Shown: positions 46,283 to 55,765 of the stretch, piece by piece
How the letters are laid out: each line of letters starts with the position of its first letter
How positions within the stretch are numbered: the stretch's first letter is position 1
Translations under genes and position numbers: made by a program
The notes under the pieces: model-generated
Told to the model about the DNA's origin: nothing
Databases searched by the model: none
Seen by the model: only the letters and a program-made list of their open reading frames with translations
NCBI GenBank assembly: GCA_963792075.1
Contig: CAWBUW010000007.1
Span: 997,500 to 1,061,499, forward strand
Origin: CAWBUW01 sp963792075
GTDB taxonomy: Bacteria; Chloroflexota; Anaerolineae; Anaerolineales; UBA4823
Reading direction: 5' to 3'
DNA length: 64,000 nucleotides

Positions 46283-47233
46283 ATGTCCATTTACCAAGCC
46301 ATTTTATACTCAGGCATCCTTATCGTGGTGGGTATTGTGATCCTCCTGGCATCCACTCGCTGGCTGCGCACGAATGACGTTAACCTGCGCTTGCGAGAAT
46401 ATGTGGAAGATAAAATTGTCACAGACAGGCGCGATCAGTCGGTGATTATCATCCCCTCCCGGCAGCTCACCGGGAATGTTTTCAGCCGTATCCTCTCCCC
46501 GCTGGCGCGCTATTTCATCCAGATCATTGGCCGCCTGACGCCTGCCTCCGCCATCGAGTTGCTTCGCCACCAATTGGTCATCGCCGGCAACCCATACGGC
46601 CTGGGCCCGCGTGAGTTTTTTGCCCTGCGCTGGATTATCGCCGCGGCAGGCTTGGTGGGGGGATTGCTGATCCTCCGCCGGGGCCTGACGCTTAATCTGC
46701 TGCTCGGCGCGGCATCGCTCGTGGTCATTGGGTATGTGCTTCCCGTTTACTGGCTCACGCGTAAAGTGCGCATTCGCCAGAGCCAGATCCGCAAAGGCCT
46801 GCCGGACGCGCTGGATATGCTCAGTGTTTGTTCTTCTGCCGGCCTGGGCTTTGACCAATCCCTCCAGCGTATCAGTGAGCACTGGAATACGCCCATCGGT
46901 TTCGAATTTGGGCGTGTCATTAACGAAATGGAAATGGGCTTCTCTCGTCGCGACGCGCTGCGCAACCTCTCTGACCGCGTGGATGTTCAGGAGCTTTCCA
47001 GCTTTGTCGCCTTTGTGCTGCAGTCTGAGCAGCTCGGGATGAGCCTTTCCGATACCCTGCATTCCCAGGCTGCCCAGATGCGCATCGAGCGCCGCTATCG
47101 CGCCCAGGAACAGGCTCAAAAAATCCCCACCAAGATGCTGCTGCCGATGGCCTTTTTGATCTTCCCGGCCATCCTTGCCGTTGTTCTGGGACCAGCAATT
47201 CCAAGCCTGGTAGATGTCTTTCGCAATCTTTGA
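46283..47233 (+). CDS. tadC: TadC inner-membrane platform protein
   Basis: A 316-residue paralogue of TadB with the same GspF pattern (LDMLSVCSSAGLGFDQSLQR, NEMEMGFSRRDALRNLS, SFVAFVLQSEQLGMSLSDTL) and membrane helices at both ends. Tad systems typically have this pair. GGAG precedes the ATG. Confidence 0.9.
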   Translation: MSIYQAILYSGILIVVGIVILLASTRWLRTNDVNLRLREYVEDKIVTDRRDQSVIIIPSRQLTGNVFSRILSPLARYFIQIIGRLTPASAIELLRHQLVIAGNPYGLGPREFFALRWIIAAAGLVGGLLILRRGLTLNLLLGAASLVVIGYVLPVYWLTRKVRIRQSQIRKGLPDALDMLSVCSSAGLGFDQSLQRISEHWNTPIGFEFGRVINEMEMGFSRRDALRNLSDRVDVQELSSFVAFVLQSEQLGMSLSDTLHSQAAQMRIERRYRAQEQAQKIPTKMLLPMAFLIFPAILAVVLGPAIPSLVDVFRNL

Positions 47234-47256
47234 TTCTGGACCCGGATTAGGAGAAT

Positions 47257-49038
47257 ATGGATATGCCGACCTCCCGCGAAGTACCGCCTTACACCAAAGA
47301 TACTCTTTACAAAGACGCCATGAAACAGTTGCAGGCTGGCCAGTGGCAGTCTGGGCTCACGCAGCTCAACCAGCTCGAATCGCGCTATCCCACTTTCCAG
47401 ACTCAACTGCAAGAGCTGCAAGCAGAAATGGCGATCCGCTCCCGCATCGATGAATACGAAGTGGAGGAAGTCCACCAGGCACGCCTCAACCTGTTTAGGA
47501 AATACGGGCTGTATGCCCTGATTGCCATCGTTGCCGGTTTAATTCTTTATTATGTCATTGGCACTTACGCCGGGTTTGTTCAGACCCAGGTGGACGTTGC
47601 CCGCCAGCAAATGGAAGAGCAGTCCGAATACCTGCAGCTCCTTGCCACCTATCGCAACGCCCAAAACCTCTTCCGCGCCGGACGTGCGATCGCCGCTTCC
47701 GCCATGTTTGAACAGGTCAACTCGCAAATCCAGGCCAAGGATTATCCGCACGAAGCAGATACTTTCATCAACTTGCCTCAGGAGCTCGAACAGTCCCGCA
47801 CGGTCGCCGGAATCGAAGAACAGTACAACCAGGCTATGGACTTCTTGGGCCAGGAGAAACGCCTGGATGCCCTGGCGCTTTTCCGCAAGATCGAGGCCTG
47901 GGACCCGCGCTACCGGGATGTATCTCTTCAAATTGGCCAGCTTGAAACCTATTTCGATCTAGAATCAGTCTTCGAGCGTGCCGAAGCTGCTTACGCTGCT
48001 GAAGATTGGAGTGTCGCCATTGATCTCTACGAATTGGCGCGCGACCAAAACCCCGCCTTTAAGACCAAGGAGATCGAAGACCGCCTGTTCCAGGCTTATC
48101 TTAACATCGCCCAGGCTATCCTGGACAAAGAAGAGAGCATGGAACAGCTCAAGGTTGCCGAAGAATACTTCGCCAAGGCCCTGGCCCTCCGGCCTCAGGA
48201 TCCCGCCACGATGGAGCTTCGCAGCCAGGCGCGCAAAGCCGTCGAAGATGCCCTGATTGCCACCTACCTTAAAGCCGCCCAAGAAGCGCTGGTTAACCAG
48301 GCCAACTCATTGGAAGCCCTCGCTAAGGCGAACGAATACTACTTTAAGGCCTCCCAGGTTCGCCCCAACGATCCTCTCGTAGCCATAAACTATGAAATGG
48401 CTCGCCGCTACCTCGCCACGATCGAGGAATTCAACCGCGGCGATTGGGATCTGGTGATTACGGACCTGGAATACGTTTACTCCGAAGATTCCTCCTTTGC
48501 TGCGGGCACCGCTGCTCAAACGCTCTATGATGCTTACCTGGCCCGAGGGGGCAACAGCATTGGCGCCGCCGATTACGAGGCCGCCCTGGTAGATTTCAAG
48601 CGCGCCGCGGAAATCGCCAATGCCAATCCCAACGCCGTGCTCCTGGCTGTCCAGGCCCAGGTCGAGATGGCCCGCGCGCTGGGCCTGCTCGCCCGTTATG
48701 ACGAAGCCGTCGCCATGTACCAGGATGCAATCACGAAAGGGAACCTGGACCTCCTGGCTCGCGCTCAAAATCCCACCGTTTATAACAATTTGGTCAATGC
48801 CCAGCTCTCGGTAGACGTAGGAAATTACAAGATGGCGTATACGTATTACCGCAACGCCCTGGAGAACCTCACCTCGCTGCTCGCCACTTCGACCCACGTG
48901 GTCAAGGAAGGCGAGTACTTATCTTCGTTGGCCCGCCAGTACAACACCACCGTCGAAGCGATCATGCAAGCCAACAATATCACCAGCCGCCGTATCGAAA
49001 AGAACCAGGCGCTGATCATTCCCAACCTGAAGAAATAA
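47257..49038 (+). CDS. membrane-anchored TPR protein with LysM domain
   Basis: A 593-residue protein. The first 85 residues are cytoplasmic and helical, one membrane segment follows (LYALIAIVAGLILYYVIGTY), then a long exported TPR region (about 120-530; EDWSVAIDLYELARDQNPAF, EEYFAKALALRPQDPATMEL). The last 48 residues are a LysM domain (VVKEGEYLSSLARQYNTTVE) that binds peptidoglycan. Tad loci often have TPR proteins (TadD); the LysM could fix the apparatus in the wall of a single-membrane cell. AGGAG precedes the ATG. Confidence 0.85.
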   Translation: MDMPTSREVPPYTKDTLYKDAMKQLQAGQWQSGLTQLNQLESRYPTFQTQLQELQAEMAIRSRIDEYEVEEVHQARLNLFRKYGLYALIAIVAGLILYYVIGTYAGFVQTQVDVARQQMEEQSEYLQLLATYRNAQNLFRAGRAIAASAMFEQVNSQIQAKDYPHEADTFINLPQELEQSRTVAGIEEQYNQAMDFLGQEKRLDALALFRKIEAWDPRYRDVSLQIGQLETYFDLESVFERAEAAYAAEDWSVAIDLYELARDQNPAFKTKEIEDRLFQAYLNIAQAILDKEESMEQLKVAEEYFAKALALRPQDPATMELRSQARKAVEDALIATYLKAAQEALVNQANSLEALAKANEYYFKASQVRPNDPLVAINYEMARRYLATIEEFNRGDWDLVITDLEYVYSEDSSFAAGTAAQTLYDAYLARGGNSIGAADYEAALVDFKRAAEIANANPNAVLLAVQAQVEMARALGLLARYDEAVAMYQDAITKGNLDLLARAQNPTVYNNLVNAQLSVDVGNYKMAYTYYRNALENLTSLLATSTHVVKEGEYLSSLARQYNTTVEAIMQANNITSRRIEKNQALIIPNLKK

Positions 49039-49075
49039 CCAATCTCGTGTTGGGCTGTCCGAAAAGGACTTTATC

Positions 49076-49169
49076 GTGGTGTTCACCCCCCACAAGTGGG
49101 GGGTGAACACCACAAAAACCCCTTTCTGTGGCGGTGGGTTGTCCCCAAAAGCTTCTTTTGGGACAACCC
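49076..49169. other. two consecutive hairpins within the tad operon
   Basis: A perfect 18-bp stem with an AA loop (49076-49093 with 49096-49113) is followed by a 15-bp stem with one bulge (49136-49151 with 49155-49169). They separate the TPR-LysM gene from tadA. They could reduce read-through into tadA. Confidence 0.65.
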
Positions 49170-49194
49170 CATCCCCCGAATTTGGAGAATAACT

Positions 49195-50562
49195 GTGTTC
49201 AACAATCGCCCTGCCCAGAAATCCCAGCCCACCTCGCCTACCGCAACACGGGAAGCCACCACCGAATCCGCACGCGCCGAATCCGGTACTGCCCTGACCG
49301 CGGATGCATACCACATCCGTGACCGCGTCCAGCGTAAGCTCATCGCAGAAGCAGACGGCGACGTCAGCGTGGCGCATTCCCCTCAGATGCAGCAGATGAT
49401 CGAGGCTTTCTTCAACCAGGTGCTGGCCGAAGAGAATTTACTCTACACCCGCGCTACTCGCCAGCGCCTGTTGGAATGGGTCTCCGCGGATATTCTTGGC
49501 TATGGCCCGCTGGAGCCCTTGCTCAACGATCAATCCATCACCGAAATCATGGTCAACGGCTCCCAGACCATCTTTGTTGAACGCCACGGCTTGATCGAAC
49601 AGACCAATGTCACCTTCGAGAATGATGAACATCTGATGCGTATCATCGACCGCATTGTAGCGCCTCTGGGCCGGCGTGTGGATGAAGCCTCGCCCATGGT
49701 GGACGCCCGCCTTCCCAATGGCTACCGTGTCAACGCCACCATCCCACCTCTCTCGCTGGATGGGCCCATCCTCACGGTGCGTAAATTCGCCACCACCCCC
49801 TACACCGCCCAGGACCTGATTGCCAATGGCACGCTGACACCCGCCCTGACCGAATTCCTGGGCGCCTGCGTCCAGGCGCGCATCAATATTGTGATCGCCG
49901 GCGGTACTGGCACCGGGAAGACCACGCTGCTCAATGTAATCTCAGCCTTCATCCCTACCAACGAGCGCATCATTACCATCGAAGATACCGCCGAACTGCA
50001 GTTAAAACAAACGCATGTCGTGCGCCTGGAAAAACGCCCGCCCAACGTGGAAGGTCGCGGCGAGATCACCATCCGCAGCCTGGTCATCAACGCGCTGCGT
50101 ATGCGCCCTGACCGCATCATCGTGGGCGAGTCCCGCGGCGGCGAAGCCCTCGACATGCTCCAGGCCATGAACACCGGCCACGATGGCTCTATGACCACCA
50201 TCCACTCCAACAGCCCGCGCGATACGCTGCGACGTATTGAAACCATGGTGCTCATGGCCGGGATGGAGCTGCCCCTACGCGCCATCCGTGAGCAGATTAC
50301 CTCTGCCATCAACCTGGTCATCCAATTGGAACGCTTGCGCGATGGTACACGTAAAGTAACCCAGGTGACCGAAGTGCAAGGATTGGAAGGCGACACCGTA
50401 TTGTTGCAGGATATCTTTGTCTTCGAGCAGACGGGCATCCAGAATGGGCGTGTCATGGGTCGCCTGAAATCCACTGGCCTGCGCCCGCTCTTCGGCGAAA
50501 AATTCGCCATCAACAACATTGAGCTGCCGGCCAACATCTTCGAACGCGGCGAGACAATCTAG
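49195..50562 (+). CDS. tadA: TadA/CpaF secretion ATPase
   Basis: A 455-residue VirB11-like ATPase that powers Flp pilus assembly. The N-terminal domain includes ILGYGPLEPLLNDQSITEIM. The motor has Walker A GGTGTGKT at residues 236-243, the Asp box (ERIITIEDTAELQL), Walker B and His box (RIIVGESRGGEALDMLQAMN, GHDGSMTTIHSNSPRDTL). The start is GTG at 49195, with GGAG 8 bases upstream; the longer frame runs into the hairpins. TadA is placed last among the tad genes, which is unusual. Confidence 0.93.
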   Translation: MFNNRPAQKSQPTSPTATREATTESARAESGTALTADAYHIRDRVQRKLIAEADGDVSVAHSPQMQQMIEAFFNQVLAEENLLYTRATRQRLLEWVSADILGYGPLEPLLNDQSITEIMVNGSQTIFVERHGLIEQTNVTFENDEHLMRIIDRIVAPLGRRVDEASPMVDARLPNGYRVNATIPPLSLDGPILTVRKFATTPYTAQDLIANGTLTPALTEFLGACVQARINIVIAGGTGTGKTTLLNVISAFIPTNERIITIEDTAELQLKQTHVVRLEKRPPNVEGRGEITIRSLVINALRMRPDRIIVGESRGGEALDMLQAMNTGHDGSMTTIHSNSPRDTLRRIETMVLMAGMELPLRAIREQITSAINLVIQLERLRDGTRKVTQVTEVQGLEGDTVLLQDIFVFEQTGIQNGRVMGRLKSTGLRPLFGEKFAINNIELPANIFERGETI

Positions 50563-50583
50563 ATCGAAGGCTGGGAAGCCCTT

Positions 50584-52263
50584 GTGCCTAGACCTTCTTC
50601 TCTCTCCCGGCGCGATTTCCTGAAATGGTCTGCGGCCAGCCTTGCCAGCGTAGCTACCCTTGCCCTGCGTTGGCCGGAGCGCCTCGCTGCGGCCGCTGCT
50701 GAAGGGCCTCAGCTCCCCTTTGCTGCCCTTCCGAACCGGATGCAGTCCATCCTGGCCAAAGTCCCCTCGCTCAACCTGGACCAGCAAGGGCGACTGGTGC
50801 TGTTAGATGTGGATCATACCCGCCTGGGTACAGCCCCCCTGCTGCGCACCCAGTGGAATCTCGAGCGGAGCACCTCTTTCGAGCGCCTGGACACGGCCCT
50901 TCCCTGGGGCATCGTGATCCATTGGTTCGGCGACCTGCCCGAACACGACCTGACCATCGCCGGCTACCTGCGCGGTTTCGATGGCCTGCGCCCCACCGGC
51001 AATACCAACAGCCGTACCAGCGCGCATTTCCTCGTCGGTGCAGCTCGCCCGGCCCCCTTCGCCCGAATGGAAGCGCGCAGCTTTGGCATCCTCCAAACCC
51101 AATTGCCCGATGTCGATGGCACGCCCTTTGCGGCCTCCCACCTTGTGGGGCTCACCGGTCACCGCCTGGCGGGCGACTCCTATTTCGCGGCAGCTTTTTC
51201 TCGCCTGGCCCGGGCCGGCAGTGGCGCCGAAGGCTTGCTCACCTCCTCGGCTGCCCAGAGTTCTACCGATTGGAATTACCAGACCCTCGCCATCGAGGTC
51301 ACCGGCAGCTATTTTGACCGGCCCGATCAGTGGCCAGGGGAGCAGCAGATCGCCAACCTGGTTGGGCTCGTTGCCGCCTTGATGCGCCGCTACCACATCC
51401 AGGCGGTGGATGTCCTTGGGCATGCAGAATTAGACCCGGACAAAAGCGACCCTGGTAAGATCTTCATCGCCATGCTGCGCGCGCTCATCGGCGCATACGC
51501 CCTGGTCACGCCTGACCCGCTGCTCAAGACCCTCACCTTTGGCCCCTGGTTGGGCAAATCTGCTTCGCCTATGGATGCTGCCCTGGCCTGGTTCACCTTC
51601 ATCCACAATTACCTGGCCATCGTCGCCCGGCCTGACCAGGTCTATGCCTGGGAAACGCTCTCCGGCAATGGACTGCTCTTGCGCACGCTGCAGAATCTGC
51701 CTCCACCTGCGGACCAGGCCTTGCTTTATCCCCTGGGCCAGGCTGGGCAGCTTTCAGGTGACCTGTTTCTGATCCCCGGCCATCATGAAGGAGTGGATAT
51801 CTACCCGGAAAACATCGCCGCCGGCGAGAGCCTGCCGGTTCGCCTGGCTGCCGCGGGAGAATGCCTTTTCACCGGCTCGGTGCCCGGCTATTGCCCGGGG
51901 GCAGCCACCATCTTTCGCCACATGCAGCCAGATGGCGCCCAATTTCTTTCCGTCTATGCGCACCTTGCCCAATCTTCCGAGCTGGCTCTTGGGAGCACTT
52001 ATCCCGCCGGCGCACCGATCGGCTCTATTCTGCGCCCATCCTCTTCTCGCTCCGCCTATCTCCATTTCGCTTTAGCTTTTGGCGCCAGTTGGGAGGTGGA
52101 GCTGTCGACCCAGCCCACCCCGCTGGTCTCCACCACCCGCCAGCATCTGCTCACGCGCTATCTGGACCCTCTGCCTTTCCTGAGCCAGCCTCTCCCCTCT
52201 GCCAGCGCCTTCCCTGCGCCGCCCTCGCCCCATCCTCGCTCCGACCGCGTCATCCCTGAATAA
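50584..52263 (+). CDS. Tat-exported amidase_2 / M23-like peptidoglycan hydrolase
   Basis: A 559-residue protein. The Tat signal (SRRDFLKWSAASLASVATLA) lies at residues 8-27. An N-acetylmuramoyl-L-alanine amidase domain follows at about 105-300 (GIVIHWFGDLPEHD, TLAIEVTGSYFDRP, VLGHAELDPDKSDPG; the His and Asp residues fit zinc ligands). The C-terminal part (about 395-510) resembles an M23 peptidase: HEGVDIYP, SVYAHLAQS and YLHFAL. It starts at GTG 21 bases after tadA, so it probably opens the wall for the pilus. The last 30 residues are Pro/Ser-rich. Confidence 0.8.
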   Translation: MPRPSSLSRRDFLKWSAASLASVATLALRWPERLAAAAAEGPQLPFAALPNRMQSILAKVPSLNLDQQGRLVLLDVDHTRLGTAPLLRTQWNLERSTSFERLDTALPWGIVIHWFGDLPEHDLTIAGYLRGFDGLRPTGNTNSRTSAHFLVGAARPAPFARMEARSFGILQTQLPDVDGTPFAASHLVGLTGHRLAGDSYFAAAFSRLARAGSGAEGLLTSSAAQSSTDWNYQTLAIEVTGSYFDRPDQWPGEQQIANLVGLVAALMRRYHIQAVDVLGHAELDPDKSDPGKIFIAMLRALIGAYALVTPDPLLKTLTFGPWLGKSASPMDAALAWFTFIHNYLAIVARPDQVYAWETLSGNGLLLRTLQNLPPPADQALLYPLGQAGQLSGDLFLIPGHHEGVDIYPENIAAGESLPVRLAAAGECLFTGSVPGYCPGAATIFRHMQPDGAQFLSVYAHLAQSSELALGSTYPAGAPIGSILRPSSSRSAYLHFALAFGASWEVELSTQPTPLVSTTRQHLLTRYLDPLPFLSQPLPSASAFPAPPSPHPRSDRVIPE

Positions 52264-52269
52264 CAACTC

Positions 52270-52315
52270 AAACATGTGAGGGTGAAAACGATATCGTTTT
52301 CACCCTCACATGTTT
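52270..52315. terminator. 46-bp perfect palindrome between convergent genes
   Basis: Two 23-bp arms (52270-52292 and 52293-52315) pair without a loop in the DNA sequence; in RNA the centre GATATC would open. It contains T- and A-rich arms and overlaps the stop of the oxidoreductase gene. It can serve both directions. Confidence 0.75.
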
Positions 52316-53693
52316 AAGCAGACCTCACCCACTGCTCCCAAAACGCGGCGAGCACATCTGCCAGGGCTTCCTTCCCTCCGACCAGCCTCTCGCGGATCGA
52401 ACGGATATCCACTTCCCTCGCCACCAGCTCATATAACGGCCGCGACAGCTTCTGGTTCCCCATCACCACCGCCCCCAGCAGTGTCCGTTCGCCCACCATC
52501 ACCCGCAGCCGGTTCACCTCAAACCCTGACTGAGCCGCGATGGCATCTGGCAGCTCGCGCCAGGTTTCGCTGTCTCCGCGCGCAATCTCACACCCATCGC
52601 CCAGGTCTTTGTCCTCTCCTTGCGCTGGCAGCCCTACCCGGCCAATGATCGTCGTGGTCAGGTCCGCCAACCGGGTGACGTTGAAAGCCACCATCCGCGT
52701 GTACATTTCATTTGCCCCGGTCATATTCCGCCCTGCCGCTCTCCCTTGTCCACGCGCCAGCCCCCACAGTGAATCGTTGACGCTCCTCCCACTTAACGGA
52801 TCGTACACCTGGGCCACGTCCCCTGCAGCATACACGTCTGCTGCGTCCGTACGCAGGTTTGCATCCACCAATACGCCTCGTTCGCAGCGGATGTTACTTG
52901 CCTGTGCCAGCTCGCTGCGCGGGCGCACTCCGATGGCGCACGCCACCAGCCCACAGGGAATCTCTTCACCTGCACGGGTACGCACCGCACTCACTGCGCC
53001 ACGTTCGCCGCCAAGCCAACCACCCCCCTCTCGGCCCAGGACCTCGGCCAGTTCTGTATTGAAGTGCAGCTTGACGCCGTGGGAAATAAGCCGCTGCTCC
53101 ACCAGGCGGGATTCTTCCAGATCCAGAACATTGCTCCAGTACCTATCGCCGCGCAATAAGTAATGCACCTTTACCTTACGCCGTACAAGCCCTTCCACCA
53201 GCTCCAGCGCGGTGATTCCCCCACCCACGACGACTGCCGCCTTGACGGCATGCAGCCTCCGCCGGACGAACCCCAGGATGCGCCGCGCATCCTCCAGGCT
53301 GTCCAGCTTCACTACCCCGGGTCGCTCCGAGCCCGCCGCGCTGAGCGGGATCGCGGTGGCGCCCGTCGCGATCAGCAAGCGGTCATATGCCAACCCTGCC
53401 TGGCCCCCATGCCCATAGGGTTGGTAGAATAGCCGGTGAGATCCCGTGTCGATGCGCAATGCTTTGCCATGCACCTGGCGCAGTTTCAACCGCCGGAAAT
53501 CCACTTCCCTGAACGGGAACAACATCCCTTCAGGGAGTTCGCCGGTGAGATAATACGCCAGCCCAGGCCGCGAGTAATACCCATGCGCATCCTCGGTCAG
53601 TACCACGATTTCACCATTCGCATCTCGTTCACGAATGGCCTCCGCAGCCGCGATCCCGGCCGCGCCCGCGCCCACAATCACATAGCGGTGCAT
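52314..53693 (-). CDS. FAD-dependent pyridine nucleotide-disulfide oxidoreductase
   Basis: A 459-residue flavoprotein similar to the N-terminal half of NirB or NADH oxidases. FAD is bound by VIVGAGAAGIAAAEAIRE (residues 5-22), and NAD(P)H by AAVVVGGGITALELVEGL (about 155). The later GxxAAGDVAQV-like motif is VYAAGDVAQVYD. The ATG is one base after the stop of the ferredoxin gene, so both likely form a complex. It would pass electrons between NAD(P)H and the ferredoxin. Last gene of the cytochrome operon. Confidence 0.85.
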   Translation of the reverse strand: MHRYVIVGAGAAGIAAAEAIRERDANGEIVVLTEDAHGYYSRPGLAYYLTGELPEGMLFPFREVDFRRLKLRQVHGKALRIDTGSHRLFYQPYGHGGQAGLAYDRLLIATGATAIPLSAAGSERPGVVKLDSLEDARRILGFVRRRLHAVKAAVVVGGGITALELVEGLVRRKVKVHYLLRGDRYWSNVLDLEESRLVEQRLISHGVKLHFNTELAEVLGREGGGWLGGERGAVSAVRTRAGEEIPCGLVACAIGVRPRSELAQASNIRCERGVLVDANLRTDAADVYAAGDVAQVYDPLSGRSVNDSLWGLARGQGRAAGRNMTGANEMYTRMVAFNVTRLADLTTTIIGRVGLPAQGEDKDLGDGCEIARGDSETWRELPDAIAAQSGFEVNRLRVMVGERTLLGAVVMGNQKLSRPLYELVAREVDIRSIRERLVGGKEALADVLAAFWEQWVRSA

Positions 53694-53694
53694 C

Positions 53695-53976
53695 TCAGGG
53701 CCTCTTCTGGTTGGCGGGGAAGGCTTCGAACAGTGTCGTACGCTCGAAGCGCAGCGCGCCACGCGGGCAGCGCTGCACACATTCCCCACAGGTCAGGCAG
53801 CGCGCATCTTTCACCGGCTGGCCTTCCCAGGAGTGCCGGCGCACATCAATTCCAATCGGGCAGTTGAAGGAGCACACGCCGCACTGAACACACCTTGCCG
53901 AATCAGGCACCACATACCCGCCTACCATCGTCTCTCGGCGTGTTTGATCGTGACGTGTTTGTTGGCTCAATGACAT
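53695..53976 (-). CDS. 2x[4Fe-4S] ferredoxin-like protein
   Basis: A 93-residue protein with two four-Cys cluster motifs: CVQCGVCSFNCPIGIDV (about residues 29-45) and CLTCGECVQRCP (about 60-71). No export signal, so it works in the cytoplasm. It lies between the 18-haem cytochrome and the flavoprotein genes and probably is the electron carrier of the flavoprotein. Confidence 0.88.
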   Translation of the reverse strand: MSLSQQTRHDQTRRETMVGGYVVPDSARCVQCGVCSFNCPIGIDVRRHSWEGQPVKDARCLTCGECVQRCPRGALRFERTTLFEAFPANQKRP

Positions 53977-53985
53977 CGCCAGGTT

Positions 53986-55707
53986 CTAATCCTTTCGACC
54001 ACCCGGGTGGCAGCTCAGGCAGTTGCTGAGGTCCGTGATGCCTTTTTCGGCATGGTGTTTGATCATTTCTTGTTCGTTATGGCAGAGATAGCAGTTATAG
54101 GCGCTGCCTCCGCTTGGATGGCAGCTTGAGCAGTTGCCATTCGCGTTTCCGTGGTTTAACGGGAAGGAATGTTCAAAAGTCGCCCCCTGCCAACTGTTGG
54201 TGGAATGACACTGCGAGCACTGCCCGCTGAAGTGATTGGCAGGCGGTGTATGGCAGCCCGAGCAGTTGGTCTGTCCGCTGTGGTCGAAGCTGGCCGGCAG
54301 CCAGCCATTGGTGCTATGGCACTGTGAGCACTGCCCGCCGTAATGCCCCGCCGGGCGTGCATGGCAGGATTGGCAGTCGGTCGCCCCGGCCGCCTGGTGG
54401 TCGAAGCTGGCCGGCAGCCAGCCATTCGTTGCATGGCACTGCGAGCACTGCCCACCGTAATGCCCCGCCGGGCGTGCATGGCAGGTCTGGCAGTCGGTCG
54501 CCCCGGCTACCTGGTGGTCAAAGCTGGCCGGTTTCCAACCGCTCGTTGCATGGCAAGCCGAACACTGCCCACCGTAATGCCCCGCAGGGCGCGCATGGCA
54601 GGTCTGGCAATCTGTCGCCCCGGCTACCTGGTGGTCGAAGCTGGCCGGTTTCCAACCGCTCGTTGCATGGCAGGCCGAACACTGCCCGTTGTAATGCCCG
54701 GCGGGGCGCGCATGGCAGGTCTGGCAATCTGTCGCCCCGGCCACCTGGTGGTCGAAATTGGCCGGTTTCCATGCCTCTCGGCTGTGACAGGCCCCGCAGC
54801 GCCCACTGTAATGGTTGGCGGGTTTATTGCGCGCATGGCAAGGTGCACAGTCCAGAGCAGCCAATTCGGGATGCTGGTACACAATCACGGGCCAGCCCAA
54901 CGCCACATGGCAATCCGCACAGTTGCCAGGGTAATGGTTGGGCGGTGTTTTGTCCGCATGACAGGCCAGGCACGCCGGATCGGTGCCCGCGTATTGACCC
55001 GTCGTATGGCACGCCTGGCATTGGATTTCCATATGCCGCCCTTGCAGCGGATAAAAGGCGTGCACCGCGCCGTGGCTTCCTGGAGGGAACTGCACCACAA
55101 ACGAGCCGGCCGCGGGAGTGCCTGCGGCAGTCGCACCGCCCCCACCCTGGACGAGTGGCAGCGCCGTGACCAGGTCCAGGTTCGCCACCCCCACCGTTTC
55201 ATCAATCAGCATCGCGTGCAGCGTTTCCAGCTTAACCTTCACTCGCTGGTACAGCTCCGGAGCCTCCACCGGTGCGACAGACAATTGCCCCATCAAGGGG
55301 ACCGCCTTTTCCACATTCCCCAGGAACAACTGGCGTACCCGCAGCACAGCGTCGCTTGCGTCGCTTGCGGTGCCAGCGCCCGGATCATTCCCTGCCAGGT
55401 CTGCCGCCGCGCCTGCTTCTCGGTCCAGCGCCAGGTCAAGCTGCTCCAGCGCCGCGATCTCTCGCTTCCCTCCAGCCGAGTCTGCCAGGTCTCCGATACG
55501 CCGCTCCAACAGCTTCATAAAAGCCTGGGCGCGCGGTTCACCTGCCTCGGTCCAGCTCGCCTGCAGTTGTTCTGCAAACGACTGCAGCGGGAATAATAGC
55601 TCCCCTGGATGGAAAGGCGCCCCAGCCGCCAGCGCGGCTCCACCCCCCACGCACAATCCACCCAATAACACGATGGTCAACCCGGCTAGAAACAGGAAAC
55701 GTCTCAT
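53986..55707 (-). CDS. 18-haem c-type cytochrome with DUF5667-like N-terminus
   Basis: A 573-residue exported protein. Signal peptide at 1-28 (FLFLAGLTIVLLGGLCVGGG). Residues 30-180 resemble DUF5667 (FHPGELLFPLQSFAEQLQAS), otherwise found in secreted proteins. From about residue 220 there are 18 CxxCH haem sites: CQACH, CLACH, CADCH, CAPCH, CGACH, then repeated CQTCH/CSACH pairs, ending CYLCH and CLSCH. Residues of about 320-475 are four 39-residue repeats (FDHQVAGATDCQTCHARPAG). The ATG at 55707 has GGAG 9 bases upstream. It would carry electrons outside the membrane. Confidence 0.92.
   Translation of the reverse strand: MRRFLFLAGLTIVLLGGLCVGGGAALAAGAPFHPGELLFPLQSFAEQLQASWTEAGEPRAQAFMKLLERRIGDLADSAGGKREIAALEQLDLALDREAGAAADLAGNDPGAGTASDASDAVLRVRQLFLGNVEKAVPLMGQLSVAPVEAPELYQRVKVKLETLHAMLIDETVGVANLDLVTALPLVQGGGGATAAGTPAAGSFVVQFPPGSHGAVHAFYPLQGRHMEIQCQACHTTGQYAGTDPACLACHADKTPPNHYPGNCADCHVALGWPVIVYQHPELAALDCAPCHARNKPANHYSGRCGACHSREAWKPANFDHQVAGATDCQTCHARPAGHYNGQCSACHATSGWKPASFDHQVAGATDCQTCHARPAGHYGGQCSACHATSGWKPASFDHQVAGATDCQTCHARPAGHYGGQCSQCHATNGWLPASFDHQAAGATDCQSCHARPAGHYGGQCSQCHSTNGWLPASFDHSGQTNCSGCHTPPANHFSGQCSQCHSTNSWQGATFEHSFPLNHGNANGNCSSCHPSGGSAYNCYLCHNEQEMIKHHAEKGITDLSNCLSCHPGGRKD
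54297..54766 (-). repeat. 117-bp in-frame tandem repeat in cytochrome gene
   Basis: Four units of 117 bp (39 codons) encode FDHQVAGATDCQTCHARPAG followed by HYGGQCSACHATSGW, two haems per unit. Units are highly similar at the DNA level; for example, ACCGTAATG recurs at 54454 and 54571. This points to recent duplication of the haem pair module. Confidence 0.85.
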
Positions 55708-55765
55708 ATCCGATATCTCCACTAAAAATTACCGCATTATACCATATTAAAAAATCACTCATTTA

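Noticed and set aside
54297..54766. Regular repeats that could suggest a CRISPR array
   Set aside because: The 117-bp units are contiguous and in frame, encoding haem-binding repeats; there are no spacers.
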